DNA of 57,447 nucleotides from Neelides folsomi (taxonomy: Eukaryota > Arthropoda > Collembola > Neelipleona > Neelidae), in NCBI GenBank assembly GCA_034687125.1, contig JAQGBZ010000381.1, forward strand, positions 1 through 57,447. The letters run 5' to 3'. This document shows positions 1 to 17,064 of the stretch, in pieces. Position 1 is the first letter of the stretch. Every line of letters starts with the position of its first letter. The notes beneath the pieces were generated by a model that had not been told where the DNA came from, ran no database searches, and was given only the letters and a program-made list of their open reading frames with translations. The translations under genes were made by a program, and so were the position numbers.

Positions 1-38
1 CGGGCAACCATTGCCCGAAAACGGGCAATGGTTGCCCG
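1..38. repeat. Perfect 17-bp inverted repeat (hairpin)
   Basis: Bases 1-17 and 22-38 are exact reverse complements separated by four A's. Each arm is itself a small hairpin, because CGGGCAA is matched by TTGCCCG. The GC-rich sequence continues to about base 60 and then stops, giving way to AT-rich DNA. It may be the edge of a transposable element or foldback repeat cut by the window start. Confidence 0.85.
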
Positions 39-332
39 AAACAGGCCCGCGTCCTGGACTTTGACCTTTAGCAGGTTTAAGACTAGCAATGTAAAATTTA
101 TACAAATGTATACCAAAAACTAAAAAACATCAGAACTTTCCGAGCAACCTGGTAAATATGATAAATATTGTTGTTAAATTGATCAATTATTACTTATTTA
201 CGTAATATACATACTGACCTTTAAAATTATCTTAAAAATAATGCCAGAATTTGAATGAAAATGATGGATTAGTAAATGGATAAATTACACAAATTGTCAA
301 TGACAAATTGTTAGTGGTATATCGTTCAATTG

Positions 333-340
333 TATATAAA
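333..340 (+). promoter_or_regulatory. TATA box of the cathepsin L-like gene
   Basis: TATATAAA lies 71 bases upstream of the ATG at 411. That leaves room for a transcription start near 365 and a short leader. No other core element is clear. Confidence 0.55.
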
Positions 341-410
341 TTGACCGATTTTCTTCATTTTTATTACAATCAACAAAATTCATAAAAATAGATCAACTCT
401 AAAATTCAAA

Positions 411-1830
<1,420 letters not shown>

Positions 1831-2621
1831 AAAGACAGATTTTGAATTAATTAAATAAAACTTAATTAATGATTAACAATTGGATCGATTTTAATTTTAA
1901 AAATTACACATTTTCCTCTCTTATCACTCTTAAGTTTATTAATTTAACACGATAATTCATGTTACATGTGAAAATCATAAAAAATATGATAGTTAGATAA
2001 TGAGTAATTAACAAATTTATCATCGAACAATAATTTATTAATCTTTCAAAATTTATAAATATTTTTTCGTCAAGCATTGACAGTTTTTAATAATCATGGA
2101 TAAGTATTTAATAGGATTTATCTAATTTAATCAGTTTAATTAATATTCTTCATACTTTCAAAACAAGAAAAATTGACAAAAAGGTATATAGTACTAGGTA
2201 CAATAAATTAAATTAGTTTCACTAAAGAAATCTAGTTTTATAATAAAATTAATTTTACTTCAGAGGGGATTCCAATTTTAGTTATTTTTAAAAAATGTTT
2301 TGAAGATCAACGATATAAATGATATTATTATATATTATGTAAGTATTCAATAGTTCAATTAGGTCATAATCTAAAACTAACTATGGTATATAATATGTAA
2401 GTATATTTTAACAATAATATATTTCGATTTTGATATATTTTATACTAATTTAATTCAAAATTAGAGTCCTACATATAATATACAACATTTTTCAATTATA
2501 ACTCAATAAAATAAAACTTTATAAAATAAAAAGGTTTCGCTCGTTGTATTGATATTTTTTGGCAAGAATGGTAAACATGACATAGAAAGGTAAAATGGTA
2601 TAATAAATAAATATAATGGAA
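1831..2621. other. Intergenic, cathepsin to kinase
   Basis: Very AT-rich. An AATAAA at 1854-1859 is a likely poly(A) signal for the cathepsin gene. The remainder holds the 3' flanks of two convergent genes, and I see no further coding exon. Confidence 0.6.
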
Positions 2622-4474
2622 TTATTCAAACACTTTCCATAATTTGTGTTCAAAGTGAATTCCCCCTGTGTAGCAACTCGTGCACAAATGAACTTCCTTG
2701 CAAATCCTACACGTGTGGCGTTGGCCTTTAAAATCCCTTTTTTTGCATCCCAAACAGACAAATCCCAAATTAATCCTCACGCCATCCTCATCGCTCACAT
2801 CGTTAATTAACGGCCCAAAAGACTCTCCCCTAAGCTCTTTTGTTTTCACCACACTTGATGGGATATCCTCCAATGACTTGGTCGACTTCATTAAAGGCAC
2901 CACGGTTCCTTTCGTTTTAGGAATTAAAACGGAATTCCTCACAGTTAAATGCGTCTCCGAGGAGGAATTCATTTTTTTAACTTGAGGTGGTGGAGCAGGG
3001 TTTAGTTCCAACAAAGGATGACTTTCTGGATGGATTCCAGGAATTTCCCTGCATCGTTCGCAGACGTTGAAATTCGGGCAAATTGGACAATAAAACCGTG
3101 TTCCGATGAGGACAAAAGATTCGCAATGGCAGCATCGTTTGTATTTCTCCAAAATCCCTTTGTACTTCAACACAGGTAAATTTTCATCCTCTTTGTTTGA
3201 CAATTCGGAAATGGGAGGATTTTTCAAAATGGTTTCCAATTGGGAATTGAGTATTGAAAGCACTTTGTCGAGTGACGGCCGCTCCATAGCTTTTGGTGAT
3301 GTTAATAAAACAATGAGTTTGGAGATCTCGGGCCATTGGTTGGCCAAGCAAGTTGGAACTGTGCGGTTTTCTTTTAAAACATCAAGAAAATGATTTTTAA
3401 ACGTCCAATATTTTGCGACCATTGGATAGAAAATGTCGAAGATGACCAGACCAAGGGCAAAGAGGTCAACGCGTTGAGTATAAAAATTAGATTTTTGAAG
3501 CTCGGGTGCAGCATATCCTCGTGAACCGATCATTCGTGTGTGTTTGGCAATAGCCGAATCGCCACCTTTGTGGATGGTCGAATTTCCGAAATCACCGATT
3601 TTCACTTGGAGGTCAGAGGTCAAATAAACGTTGTCGGGTTTCAGGTCACGGTGTATGAGATCGTGGGAGTGAATGTGACGAAGACCGGATGATATTTGAA
3701 TAGCAATTCGCAGCTTTTCTTCAAAATTCTCAAAATTGGATGTGGAAGACAAATATTTGAGTAAATCTTGACTGCATAACTCCGTTTGAAGAACAAATAC
3801 TTTTAGCACGCTTTCATCTTCTGGTAAACTGTCGATTAATAAAAAAAATATTTCCAATTTAAATAATTAAAATCATTAATAAATAGCTTGGAGCTTTGCT
3901 TCATTCTAATTAAAATCGGCAATCAAGAAATAATTTTACCATAATTTATCTTCATCATTTGTATCAAGTTTGAGTATTCTCCGTAATTTTTCAATCTCTT
4001 GTTCGGTCAGGAAATCTTCCCAAGAGTCAAAGTAAGTCAAAATGCTTGGATGAGGCGGAAGTCGAAGAAGATTTGCGACTTCTCTCTTTGGGTCCAATTC
4101 CAAATCGGGGTCACCACATGACGAGATTTTAAGAGCGAATTTCTTCTCATTGACTAAAGAACCAGCTTGACAAACCAACGAATAACCGCCGCTGCCCAGG
4201 AATTTTTCGATTTTGAAATTACTGAATAATTTCGATTCTAAAAGAATAATTATAATTAATTAACTTCTATTAAACTACAGATAGATTAAACGAATAAAGA
4301 TTTAAGGTCAAAAAATTCTAAATAGACAGACGATAATTATATTTATAATTTATGAAATAATAATTTATAAGATATAATAGTTTAGTTATTCGAAAGGAAC
4401 ATTTTGTACTTAATTAACAGAACAATTAAATTAATTTTACCAGGTGAATTAGTTGTCAGTTCTAGTGGTTCCAT
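2622..4474 (-). CDS. eIF2alpha-kinase-like Ser/Thr kinase with two ZZ-type zinc fingers
   Basis: Three exons join in frame: 4474-4441, 4237-3940 and 3828-2622, giving 512 residues. The kinase domain is complete: glycine loop GSGGYSLV at about 26-33, Lys48 in FALKIS, HRDLKPDN at 170-177 and DFG at 190-192. The segment VDLFALGLVIFDIFYP, followed by LKENRTVP and SPKAMERPS, resembles the PEK/GCN2 (eIF2alpha kinase) group, with Wee1-like kinases as the alternative. After the kinase come two cysteine/histidine modules of ZZ type, about 343-386 and about 470-510, with C-x2-C pairs and a terminal H-x3-H. A Ser/Thr/Lys-rich linker separates them. No signal peptide or membrane segment is seen, so it is probably cytosolic. 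What the ZZ fingers bind is not evident. Kinase activity is likely; the eIF2alpha substrate is only an inference. Confidence 0.88.
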
Positions 4475-5747
4475 AATAATACTTTGTGCCCAATTTTGAG
4501 GGCAAAGATCCTTGCGATCAACTGCAGCAAAGAATCATTTTAATGACTCGTCCGACCTAACCAATTGAAATTAAATGCACGATTATGTAATAGCAGACAT
4601 GTGAGAGGAAGAGATGAGAGGTTCTACAAATAGACAAAATGTTGACAGATTGACACGTCTTTTATTTGCACTCTCCAAAGCAAAGAGTTCCAGAGTTCCC
4701 CATTCGCAAATCCCAGTTGAAGACTTGAAGTGTATTGATTTCAAACGCAGAAGTTGTTCGTGTGATTCTTGTAGTTTCATATTAATTCCATTTCTCGCTC
4801 TGCTCCGTCCATTATTTGCAATGTATTAAATCTATCCCTCAACAACTTCGTGTTTTATGAGGATTTGTGAGGAGATTCATGACCAGATCTTTCTCTCAGA
4901 TTTGATAGACATCTTAATGGACTCGGATAATCATAATACCCGCATGGATTAAACCATTACAAATACAATCTATAAAATATTAATATTGGAATTACGTGCG
5001 TAAAAATGGAAAATAATCCATTTGACATGTTGAAAACTATTTTATAATAAGGATTTTAGAGACGTTGCATATTTATAAGTTTAAACCATCATTATATATT
5101 AAAATTAAGCAAATGCGGTTTTATGCAATAAGTAAAATAAATGGGCTTTTTTATTAATTCATGACCTTCATTCATATCGAGTTGGCAATTTACAGTTTTG
5201 AAGACATCGGTTTTTAAATTAATGTTATTGTTTTTCTAGAATTATGATAAATTAACTGAGTTTACAAGCTGAAATCTTAAAGTACGTAATATAAAGTACG
5301 TAGTAATGAATTCGTACTTTATTTTCATTTCATGTTATTTATTTTTATATTTGTTAGTTCATTATTCTCATTATACAATTAATAATTATATATTACATAT
5401 TTTGTAATTTTTAATATAATATTAACAATACATATTTTATAATATTAACTATATACTTATTCGGATTTGTAATAGTCACTTCAGAAAATTAACAATAAAT
5501 GAATTCCATATTTTCAATAATAACGTAATAAATTAACATTTAACATAAGAGCTAAGATTATTTAAATCATAATGTCACAGATATTTATTACTTAGATTGT
5601 AGAGTTGCAAGAACAATTGTCACTTTGTCACCTTTGGCTAACGGTAACTTTCTAATAGTTTACTTGAACATCGCGTACATCTCACTTCAATCTTACATGA
5701 GATGCAAATCCTAATTTATGAAAATATAAAAAATGTAAGAAAGATTT
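4475..5747. other. Intergenic, no gene seen
   Basis: Upstream flank of the kinase gene and 3' flank of the next minus-strand gene. The stretch 4583-4829 is a little more GC-rich and open in both directions, but shows no domain, splice context or codon pattern that supports a gene. Confidence 0.55.
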
Positions 5748-6473
5748 TTAAGTAAAAGTTGGGGTTTTAGATCTTCGTCGGATTTTTTTGTTTTCCATTT
5801 TAGTCTCTTCTTCGTGGTCCAACAAGCTCTCATGTAAATAAACCTCGGTCCCTCTGCTAGACTTCCCCATCATACCCCCAGAAAATTGGTAGGTTTGATA
5901 GAGGCAAAATGCATAAATGATTGTGGCAATTCCTTCACCTCCGATCGTAAAGTTGAGAAAGGGTTCATAAAACGTGGGCGGTTTGGTCAGATAATGTCCA
6001 AGAGTCAAAAGAGATCCAATTATATAAAAAGTCATCCTCTTGCAATTGCTCTGCACCCGTCCCCACTCGCAATCATGAAGAGAATCCATGAGGGAATTAA
6101 GGGTTAAATATCCAACAATGGTGAGAGGGATGTTGAAGAAGAAAGTAATTTCCATAGTGGAAATCAAATATTTTTCATAGAGCCATTGGGGCTCGGCGTA
6201 AGCCACCGGCCTGTAAATGTTATCGACGTAGTGGAGCGAGTGGATTATGTAAGAAGTAAGGTGGAGGATCCACAACCGCGTGATTCCACTAGAAGATTGA
6301 ACTTGGGAATGTTTCGAACAAAATCGGTAAATTATAAGGAGGATGAAAAATGAACAGAAGACGGCGGTGAAACCAACAAAGAATAGGCGGATTGTGGATT
6401 GTTGAATTTCTTCTGGCTCGCTGGTTAAATATCTTCGTCCGAACCCGAAATCCGAAACCGTGAATGTGGCCAT
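5748..6473 (-). CDS. Unrecognised five-transmembrane protein
   Basis: A single coding exon of 241 residues. The ATG follows directly on a TTTTCAG acceptor, so a noncoding first exon probably lies upstream. Five hydrophobic segments are visible, near residues 28-50, 66-85, 103-125, 143-160 and 171-193. A polar, histidine- and acid-containing stretch HSLHYVDNIYRP between the second and third resembles a small conserved membrane enzyme or channel motif. The C-terminus is charged and cytoplasmic-looking (EEETKMENKKIRRRSKTP). I do not recognise the family. An EXPERA-like (emopamil-binding) protein was considered, but the signature residues are not convincing. The coding call is firm; the function is unknown. 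Confidence 0.75.
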   Translation of the reverse strand: MATFTVSDFGFGRRYLTSEPEEIQQSTIRLFFVGFTAVFCSFFILLIIYRFCSKHSQVQSSSGITRLWILHLTSYIIHSLHYVDNIYRPVAYAEPQWLYEKYLISTMEITFFFNIPLTIVGYLTLNSLMDSLHDCEWGRVQSNCKRMTFYIIGSLLTLGHYLTKPPTFYEPFLNFTIGGEGIATIIYAFCLYQTYQFSGGMMGKSSRGTEVYLHESLLDHEEETKMENKKIRRRSKTPTFT

Positions 6474-7470
6474 CTGAAAATTTTTAATTAGATTGAATAT
6501 AATAATTATTCTTTTATTTAAAAAGTTATATCTTTTACAGATAAATAAAGAGTTGAATAGAAATTCTGTTTTTGCACCTTATAAATTGATGTGAGAAATT
6601 TTCTTAACTTGTTATTGAAATAAGTGAACTTGATTTTACTTCAACATTCTAATTGAACTTTTAACTCCATTCGTATTGTGGATCTTGATAGAGTTTAAAT
6701 TAAATCAAACTTTGTACTAAAAAAGAGATAAAAATATAAAAGATAAGTAAATTGGAAATAGACAAATTAACGCATGGTGCACTACGTGTTTTTCCAACAC
6801 ATAATCATGCCTTGGATTTAACTTCAATATCACATGATTGGATCATTTGATGTGTCTTTAGTGGTTTTGCTAGTTCTCTCAATCGCTTCATTTCTATGTA
6901 TTTACCATCCTATACTTACATTACCTATACAATATACTCGTATTATAGTATTTTGTTATTTTCATGTTATCTTTTATAAATACTACGATTAATTTCTAAA
7001 AAAACCAAAAATCTTCATATTCATATAAGAATAGTATTGATATATTTATCTGACTTTGAGTGTGAGTTATGTTTATATGATAAATAGTACTTACAAATGA
7101 AACTTATGATAAAGAATATAAAGGTCGACATGTCGAGTGGCATTTATATTACAAAGATGGATTTATTCATTATACTTATATTAGAATATATTATGTATTA
7201 ATATTCCATTATTAAACCTTTTTGTATATCTTCTTCTATCTTCTAAAAGTAACTGACATTTAAAGTTGAAGGTTAAATGGGACGTTCTAATATAAGTTTG
7301 ATTAAACATAAAACCTTCCAATGGTAAAATCATTCCTATAATGGAGGTAAACGCATTAAAACTTAACAAACAACCTTTCAAAAAGAGTTAACATACTGTC
7401 AAAATACATTAACATTGTAATTACTTAATTACGTATAATAATTATTTTGAGAATCAAAATTTAAACAAGG
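6474..7470. other. Intergenic, no gene seen
   Basis: AT-rich DNA upstream of the five-TM gene and downstream of the ion channel gene. A noncoding first exon of the five-TM gene is expected here, but I cannot place it. Confidence 0.5.
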
Positions 7471-10400
7471 CTAGTTAATATAAACAGACGTAAGATCTGA
7501 TTTCTTTTCATCAACATGAATGCTATTTTGATGTTTATAAGGTGGATGCAACGGATGGATTCCACTATAAAAATAATTATCTTCCATGTAATTATCCGAG
7601 TTGTGTTCCAAGTTTTCATTTCTCTGCTCTTCCATCATCCTTTGTCTCCTTCGCATGCAAAACGGGCGGCATGTGAAAAAATAAATGAACTCAATGGCAG
7701 ACAAAATCGAGAAGCCGAGGCTCAATCCTAAAAGCCCTCCCGTGTTGGCTATCAAAAAATATTCACAATATTAAAACTTGTATTACAATATTATTATATA
7801 ATATATTACTGAGCATATTTACAATGGTAATTACAAGGTATATAATATATAGTTTATATAGGTGATTACCTAAATTACCTGTACATTATCTACAAACATA
7901 TCCTTCCATATGAAACCGAACGCAAAACTGCTATTTAATTTATAATAATTAAGTATATAAACTATTTATACCGATAAGATCAACGACGCCATAGAGCTCT
8001 TTCCGATATTTCGGAACGGTGGAAGTTGAGCCGAAATAAATGTGCAAAATGGATACGTTGTTGTGAGCCCTGATAATAATGTCATTCGTGTTAGCAAATT
8101 GACTAAACCAAATCAATTGAACAAGAATCAAAGAGAAATGTTATAAATGTATTACACAATATAAATTTTGTATAATATGTATGGTATAAAAGACTACAAG
8201 ATATTTAATTGGCAAACCAAGATGGGATTTGAAAATTGCTATTAGTGTGATCAATATCTGTCCAAATGGCTCCCGATTTTTGAATTGAACTTTCACTCAA
8301 GGTGTATTTGTATGTGATGTCCGAGCAGAGCGAATCGCAATTTTTGCAATCATGAGATTGCAAATTATTCAAAATGGATTCTAACAAAACAACATTTAAA
8401 TCTTAATTAAATAACTCTTTGGAATTGGTGGAAATATTGCAACGCTTGTGTTTCTACCTTTGGTATTTTTCACACATTTGGACTCATTTTTCTTTCCATC
8501 AGGAGAGCATATCGGCGTAGTTTCGTTCCCTGAAATTTGAATAAGTTTTTAATTATTTTATATCATAGGATATGTCATAGTCTCATTTGTATGTAAGTAG
8601 TTAATACTGATTAATAAAAATGGATTTAATAACTTGGCATGAAATATTGAACGCATCCGCATTTATTAAATACAGCTTTTGAAATGCATTCATCAAAACA
8701 ATTAGCAAAGCTGTAAGGTTTGAAAAATTCCAAATGTTTTTCGTGCGAAAAGTAGCACAATCTTTTGGTCTAAAAATAATTATCATTGTATTAAAGATGA
8801 TTAAGATGAATATTAGGTAGGTACATAATATGCGATATTTTACTTACAACATCAAATTGTTTAATTTTCTCGTCAGCAACTGTTAATCTGAAAAATACAA
8901 TGTAAAACCATATTTATACAAAGTTGTAAATATTATTTTGATAATTTTTGTATTTATTTTACTCGGGTTCAATTTCCAGATACAATTCCTTTCCAAGTTC
9001 AATCATCAACCCATAATCTTCAACGTGGGGAAATTCCAATGAGTTGTGAATTTGGAGTCGAAATCCTTCCGAATCGGCACTTGGGCAAAAATACTCGTCT
9101 GTGTTCGCATCCAAAAGGATGTTGAGTCCATATAAAGCCCCGGCTCTTTTTTGACTTCTTGGTCGTTCAATTTCAGGATCCAAAATGAATCCTTCTTCAT
9201 ATCGCCATTTGCTCCACATGTCCTTGTCTTCTTGGGTGTCTTTCGGATATTGCGTTTTCCCATTCGACCCTTCAAAATCTTCAATATCATACGACCTGAA
9301 GATTTTAAAAAATTTTCAATGTTGTCATTTTGAGTATAATTTAAAAATGACCATACATATTCATTAATCCATCATTAATAAGGAAATTATTGTTAAAAGT
9401 GAAAATGTACTTGTAAAGGAGAAGATCAATAGGCATGAGATTAAAGGAACAACATTTTCCATGGGCTGTTACAATTGGTTTGAAGATCTTTCCACAGTTT
9501 AGTTGTTCTTGTCTAAAACTGCAAAGTCGGATTTGTTCTTCACAAGGAATAGTTTTCTAATAAATCAATTATAAACCTTCTATTATTCTAATTAATATTT
9601 TTATAAGATAAGAACAAGGTTGTACATCCTTTTGATCTATAAAGCTAAGGGGAATAAAAATTAAATATTTCTAGAAATAAAAAATAGTTTAATAGACCTT
9701 GATAAGAAATTCATTAAAATCATAATTTTTCTCTTCTTCCCCATTATCATCCAATGTTAAATCTTCGGAGTCGGAATCGGAATCGGAATCGTTAAGATCA
9801 ATTCCTTCATTTGTATCATTATCAATATTAGCTCTTTTGAAGGCGTATCCAAAAGACTGTGCAAAGGTGGTTTGCGCTAAATAAATAATAATTTTAGGTA
9901 CAAAACATTATTTGAGAGTTTTTATTTTGGTTTCATTGCTTAATGTTAGATGTGTAGTGCAGTGATGTAAAGATCATATCAAAACTTACCACCACAAATG
10001 TTTTTAATGTATGTTAACGCTGTATTGGCATCATCTACTTCTGGATCCCAAGTGTCCAATCTTTTTGAATTTCTACATTTATAAGCATTATTAATAATAA
10101 CTTATTTTAAATGACATACAGGTTTTATGGCATACTCTGTAACTGTATACTGGATAGATAATAGATTTTAATCTTTAAGATAATAATGTTCGTATAAATG
10201 AATAATGTTAATTACTTTTACTAATAAGAAATATAATAATAAGATATTAATTTCAAATATTTTTAATGTTTTCCTTTAATACTTCAGTGTGGCTTACTCT
10301 ATAGCTTCTTTAAGTTTAGATTTGGGGAATTTATTGATATTGCAAATTGTGACAGCTGGAAATGGGATATTCTTTGTTTCTATTTCATCAGGAAGGAATG

Positions 10401-10959
10401 ACACAATGACGGGATTTAAATTGTATCTTCTCCAAACATCATTTATGAGAAATGCCGAAGCTCCAACACCAACGAGAAATATTATGCCCCAAAAGATTCT
10501 ACAAGCATCATTATAATTAATTTCAGCTTATAAGTAAACGTAATTATTTTGGTTACATAGAAGAACATATAACTTTAAACAACCAGTAAATTATGTTTTA
10601 TCAGTAACTATTTAAATCTTTTTAATTGACTTATTAATTTAATTTTAATTTTACCTTTCAGAAATATGTCGTTTGGGCTCAACAAGATATTTCAGTCCGT
10701 GTAAACCGGACATTTTGAAAAATTGAGTAAACAAAGAATGCTCTGGTGGTTCCCACCAAGAAATTCCCCCTTTGATTGGATGGGGTTTTTCAGTTTGCAT
10801 TGAAAAATCATCGTAAGATTTTTCTCGTTGAAGTTCCGGTGTTGGATTCCCAAGAGCTCTCCTGAAAAAATCCCGATTCTCTTTTTTGGCATATTGTGCT
10901 AAAACGAGATGTTCTAATAAAACCGCACTGTAGTGGCGTCTTTGATTAAACGTTTGCAT
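7471..10959 (-). CDS. ppk-like: DEG/ENaC sodium channel subunit, pickpocket type
   Basis: Twelve exons join in frame: 10959-10655, 10498-10298, 10072-9990, 9876-9698, 9556-9411, 9295-8963, 8887-8848, 8769-8634, 8529-8458, 8380-8218, 8102-7972 and 7748-7471, giving 688 residues. The N-terminus holds the gating motif in SGLHGLKYLVEPKRH, then TM1 at about 103-122. The extracellular loop has the family cysteine patterns: GKCCSFN, RLCYFSHE, ANCFDECIS and the CGCVQYFMPRN block. TM2 at about 600-623 reads GGLLGLSLGFSILSAIE, which includes the G-x-S selectivity filter. It should form trimeric amiloride-sensitive Na+ channels in the plasma membrane, gated by ligand, acid or touch. A short Ser-Asp repeat (DSDSDSDSE) sits in the finger region. 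The gating stimulus cannot be told from sequence. Confidence 0.95.
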
Positions 10960-11850
10960 TTCAAAATCTTAAGAAAACTTTATAAAATTTAGAATATAAG
11001 TAAAACTTATTCGGGGAAAAGAAAAATCATTCTAAATGACACAATGAGCAGTTTTACAGTGCTTTACTTTTTATAAATATAAAGAGATTTTCCGTGAGAT
11101 TATGAATTGACATTGCGTGATTTGATATTCCAATAGCTTTTATCTTTTACATTCTATAAATTAGTAAAATTTACTTTTTATATAACTTAATCAATCATTA
11201 AAAGCATTATTCAACAAAATGAACATGAACTACAATTTAATAAATTTTGATATTAAAATTCTCTCTTTGTCCAATACAATGCAACAATGCGTTATGGAAA
11301 ATGAATCAATAATCAATATTTCCATTTACATGAATAATTCATGGAAAAAAGATTTATAAAATGCAATTGAGCTTATGAAATAAGAATTCTTTTAACGTTT
11401 AATCAGGTTCAAGAACAATAATTAATTCAAAAATTCAATACTATCAATTTAGTCAACAATTAATTAAATTAAATTAAATCAATTTATGTATCATAAATAA
11501 CATGATATAAAAGATTTTAGTATACTAGGTATATGATGTAAAATAATTACGAAATCTAGAAAATGATACCATGAATTTAACATGCATTGATTAATTGATT
11601 AAAAGGATCAATTGGCCGAGGAGTCTTTTCGGGTCAAATGTGTGTGGATGAATGGAGTGATTGCGTAATTGAAGAAAACCAAATCGGCTGATTCCTCTAC
11701 GTTGAAAGTCTCACTTTGGTCTTTGGCAGCAGGAGAGCGCGTAATCCGGGCCTTTTTTGAAAATCGGGGTTGTCGGGAGTCGGGATGTTCCCTTCGATGT
11801 CTTCTTTTTGGGTGTCCGGACCTCGGCATTCCTCTCGTCTCCTCCACACC
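10960..11850. other. Bidirectional upstream region between channel and aminotransferase
   Basis: The two flanking genes diverge from here. 10960-11600 is very AT-rich. From about 11605 to 11850 the DNA is clearly more GC-rich and probably forms the promoter and 5' leader of the aminotransferase gene. Reading frames open on the minus strand in that block look like by-products of its base composition. Confidence 0.5.
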
Positions 11851-15982
<4,132 letters not shown>

Positions 15983-17064
15983 ATTTAACGAAATGGGCGG
16001 AATTTAAAACATTTACTGAAAACGGACACTTCTAACTTTGACCCTTATTTCGTTAATTTGCTTCCTTCTATCTGGTTGTACCTGACAAAAGTCATTTAAA
16101 AGGAATCCTTACGTCTTTCTCCCTTGCCATGATCTAAAAGCTTCAACAATTCCACTTTCTTTTACTCGAAAACCTTAAAATTTATAAAAGTAGCTTTTTA
16201 ATTTAACTGTAAAAAAACTTCATAAAATATGAAATCAAATCTTTGAAATTTTACAAGTGTTAATTAAAAATCATTAAAATTATAAAAATTTCATAACTCA
16301 TTTTTATTGTCCAATTTTCAATAAATTTTTATCATTTTATATTTCAATATTTTAAATCTCATAAATGTCATTAATTTAATTTCTAGTTAATTTAATGGTG
16401 CTTGAGTTTGTTTCATGTTTGTCATTTGGCTATGTTAAAAATGTTTAGCTTTTAATTATTTATACATATTTGAATCATTTAATATCATTGAATGTTGTAA
16501 ATGTAAAAAGATGAGTGATCTTGAAAGTACAGGAAATGTATAATTGTATGCATCAACAACAAATGCCAAAAGTGTGCAAAATGGCAATGAAGCCAAACCA
16601 GCCAAAGAAGGGTTTACTTATACACACGTGCAACAAAGGATATAAGTAGCTCTTAGAATTGAATAGATAAATGATAACAAAATAAAATATTCGACAATAC
16701 AATTAACTTTGAAACTTCTACCATTGACCTTTTACCCTTTGTACATAACTAATTAGTCACTTACTATACTTAAATGTTAGATGAATTCGATAATAGATTA
16801 TACTAATAATAGGTTAGTAGGCTTTACAAATTAAAGGATTGTTGTTTATAAGAATACTTACATAAAGGTAATCATTGTATAATAAATTGTACTGATGGAA
16901 TTCAATGGATCAATATTTATAAAATGGTTTGAAATTAAAGAGGTTTGTTTTTGTTTTATGCCAATCCATTTACTCAGCACAAATATTTATGATATATTAT
17001 TATATACGTACAATAGTTTGTTAGTTGTTGTTATAAAAGAATTAAATTATTCACGATGTCAAGG
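15983..17064. other. Intergenic between convergent genes
   Basis: AT-rich 3' flanks of the aminotransferase and the exchanger. I see no coding exon or repeat. Confidence 0.55.

Noticed and set aside
3106..3393. Plus-strand frame of 95 residues
   Set aside because: Antisense of the kinase-ZZ coding exon.
4583..4829. Open frames on both strands (65 and 71 residues)
   Set aside because: No domain, no splice support and overlapping opposite frames; the openness fits a locally less AT-rich intergenic patch.
5748..6473. Considered as an EXPERA/emopamil-binding protein
   Set aside because: Membrane topology is roughly compatible, but the characteristic acidic and histidine positions could not be aligned with confidence.
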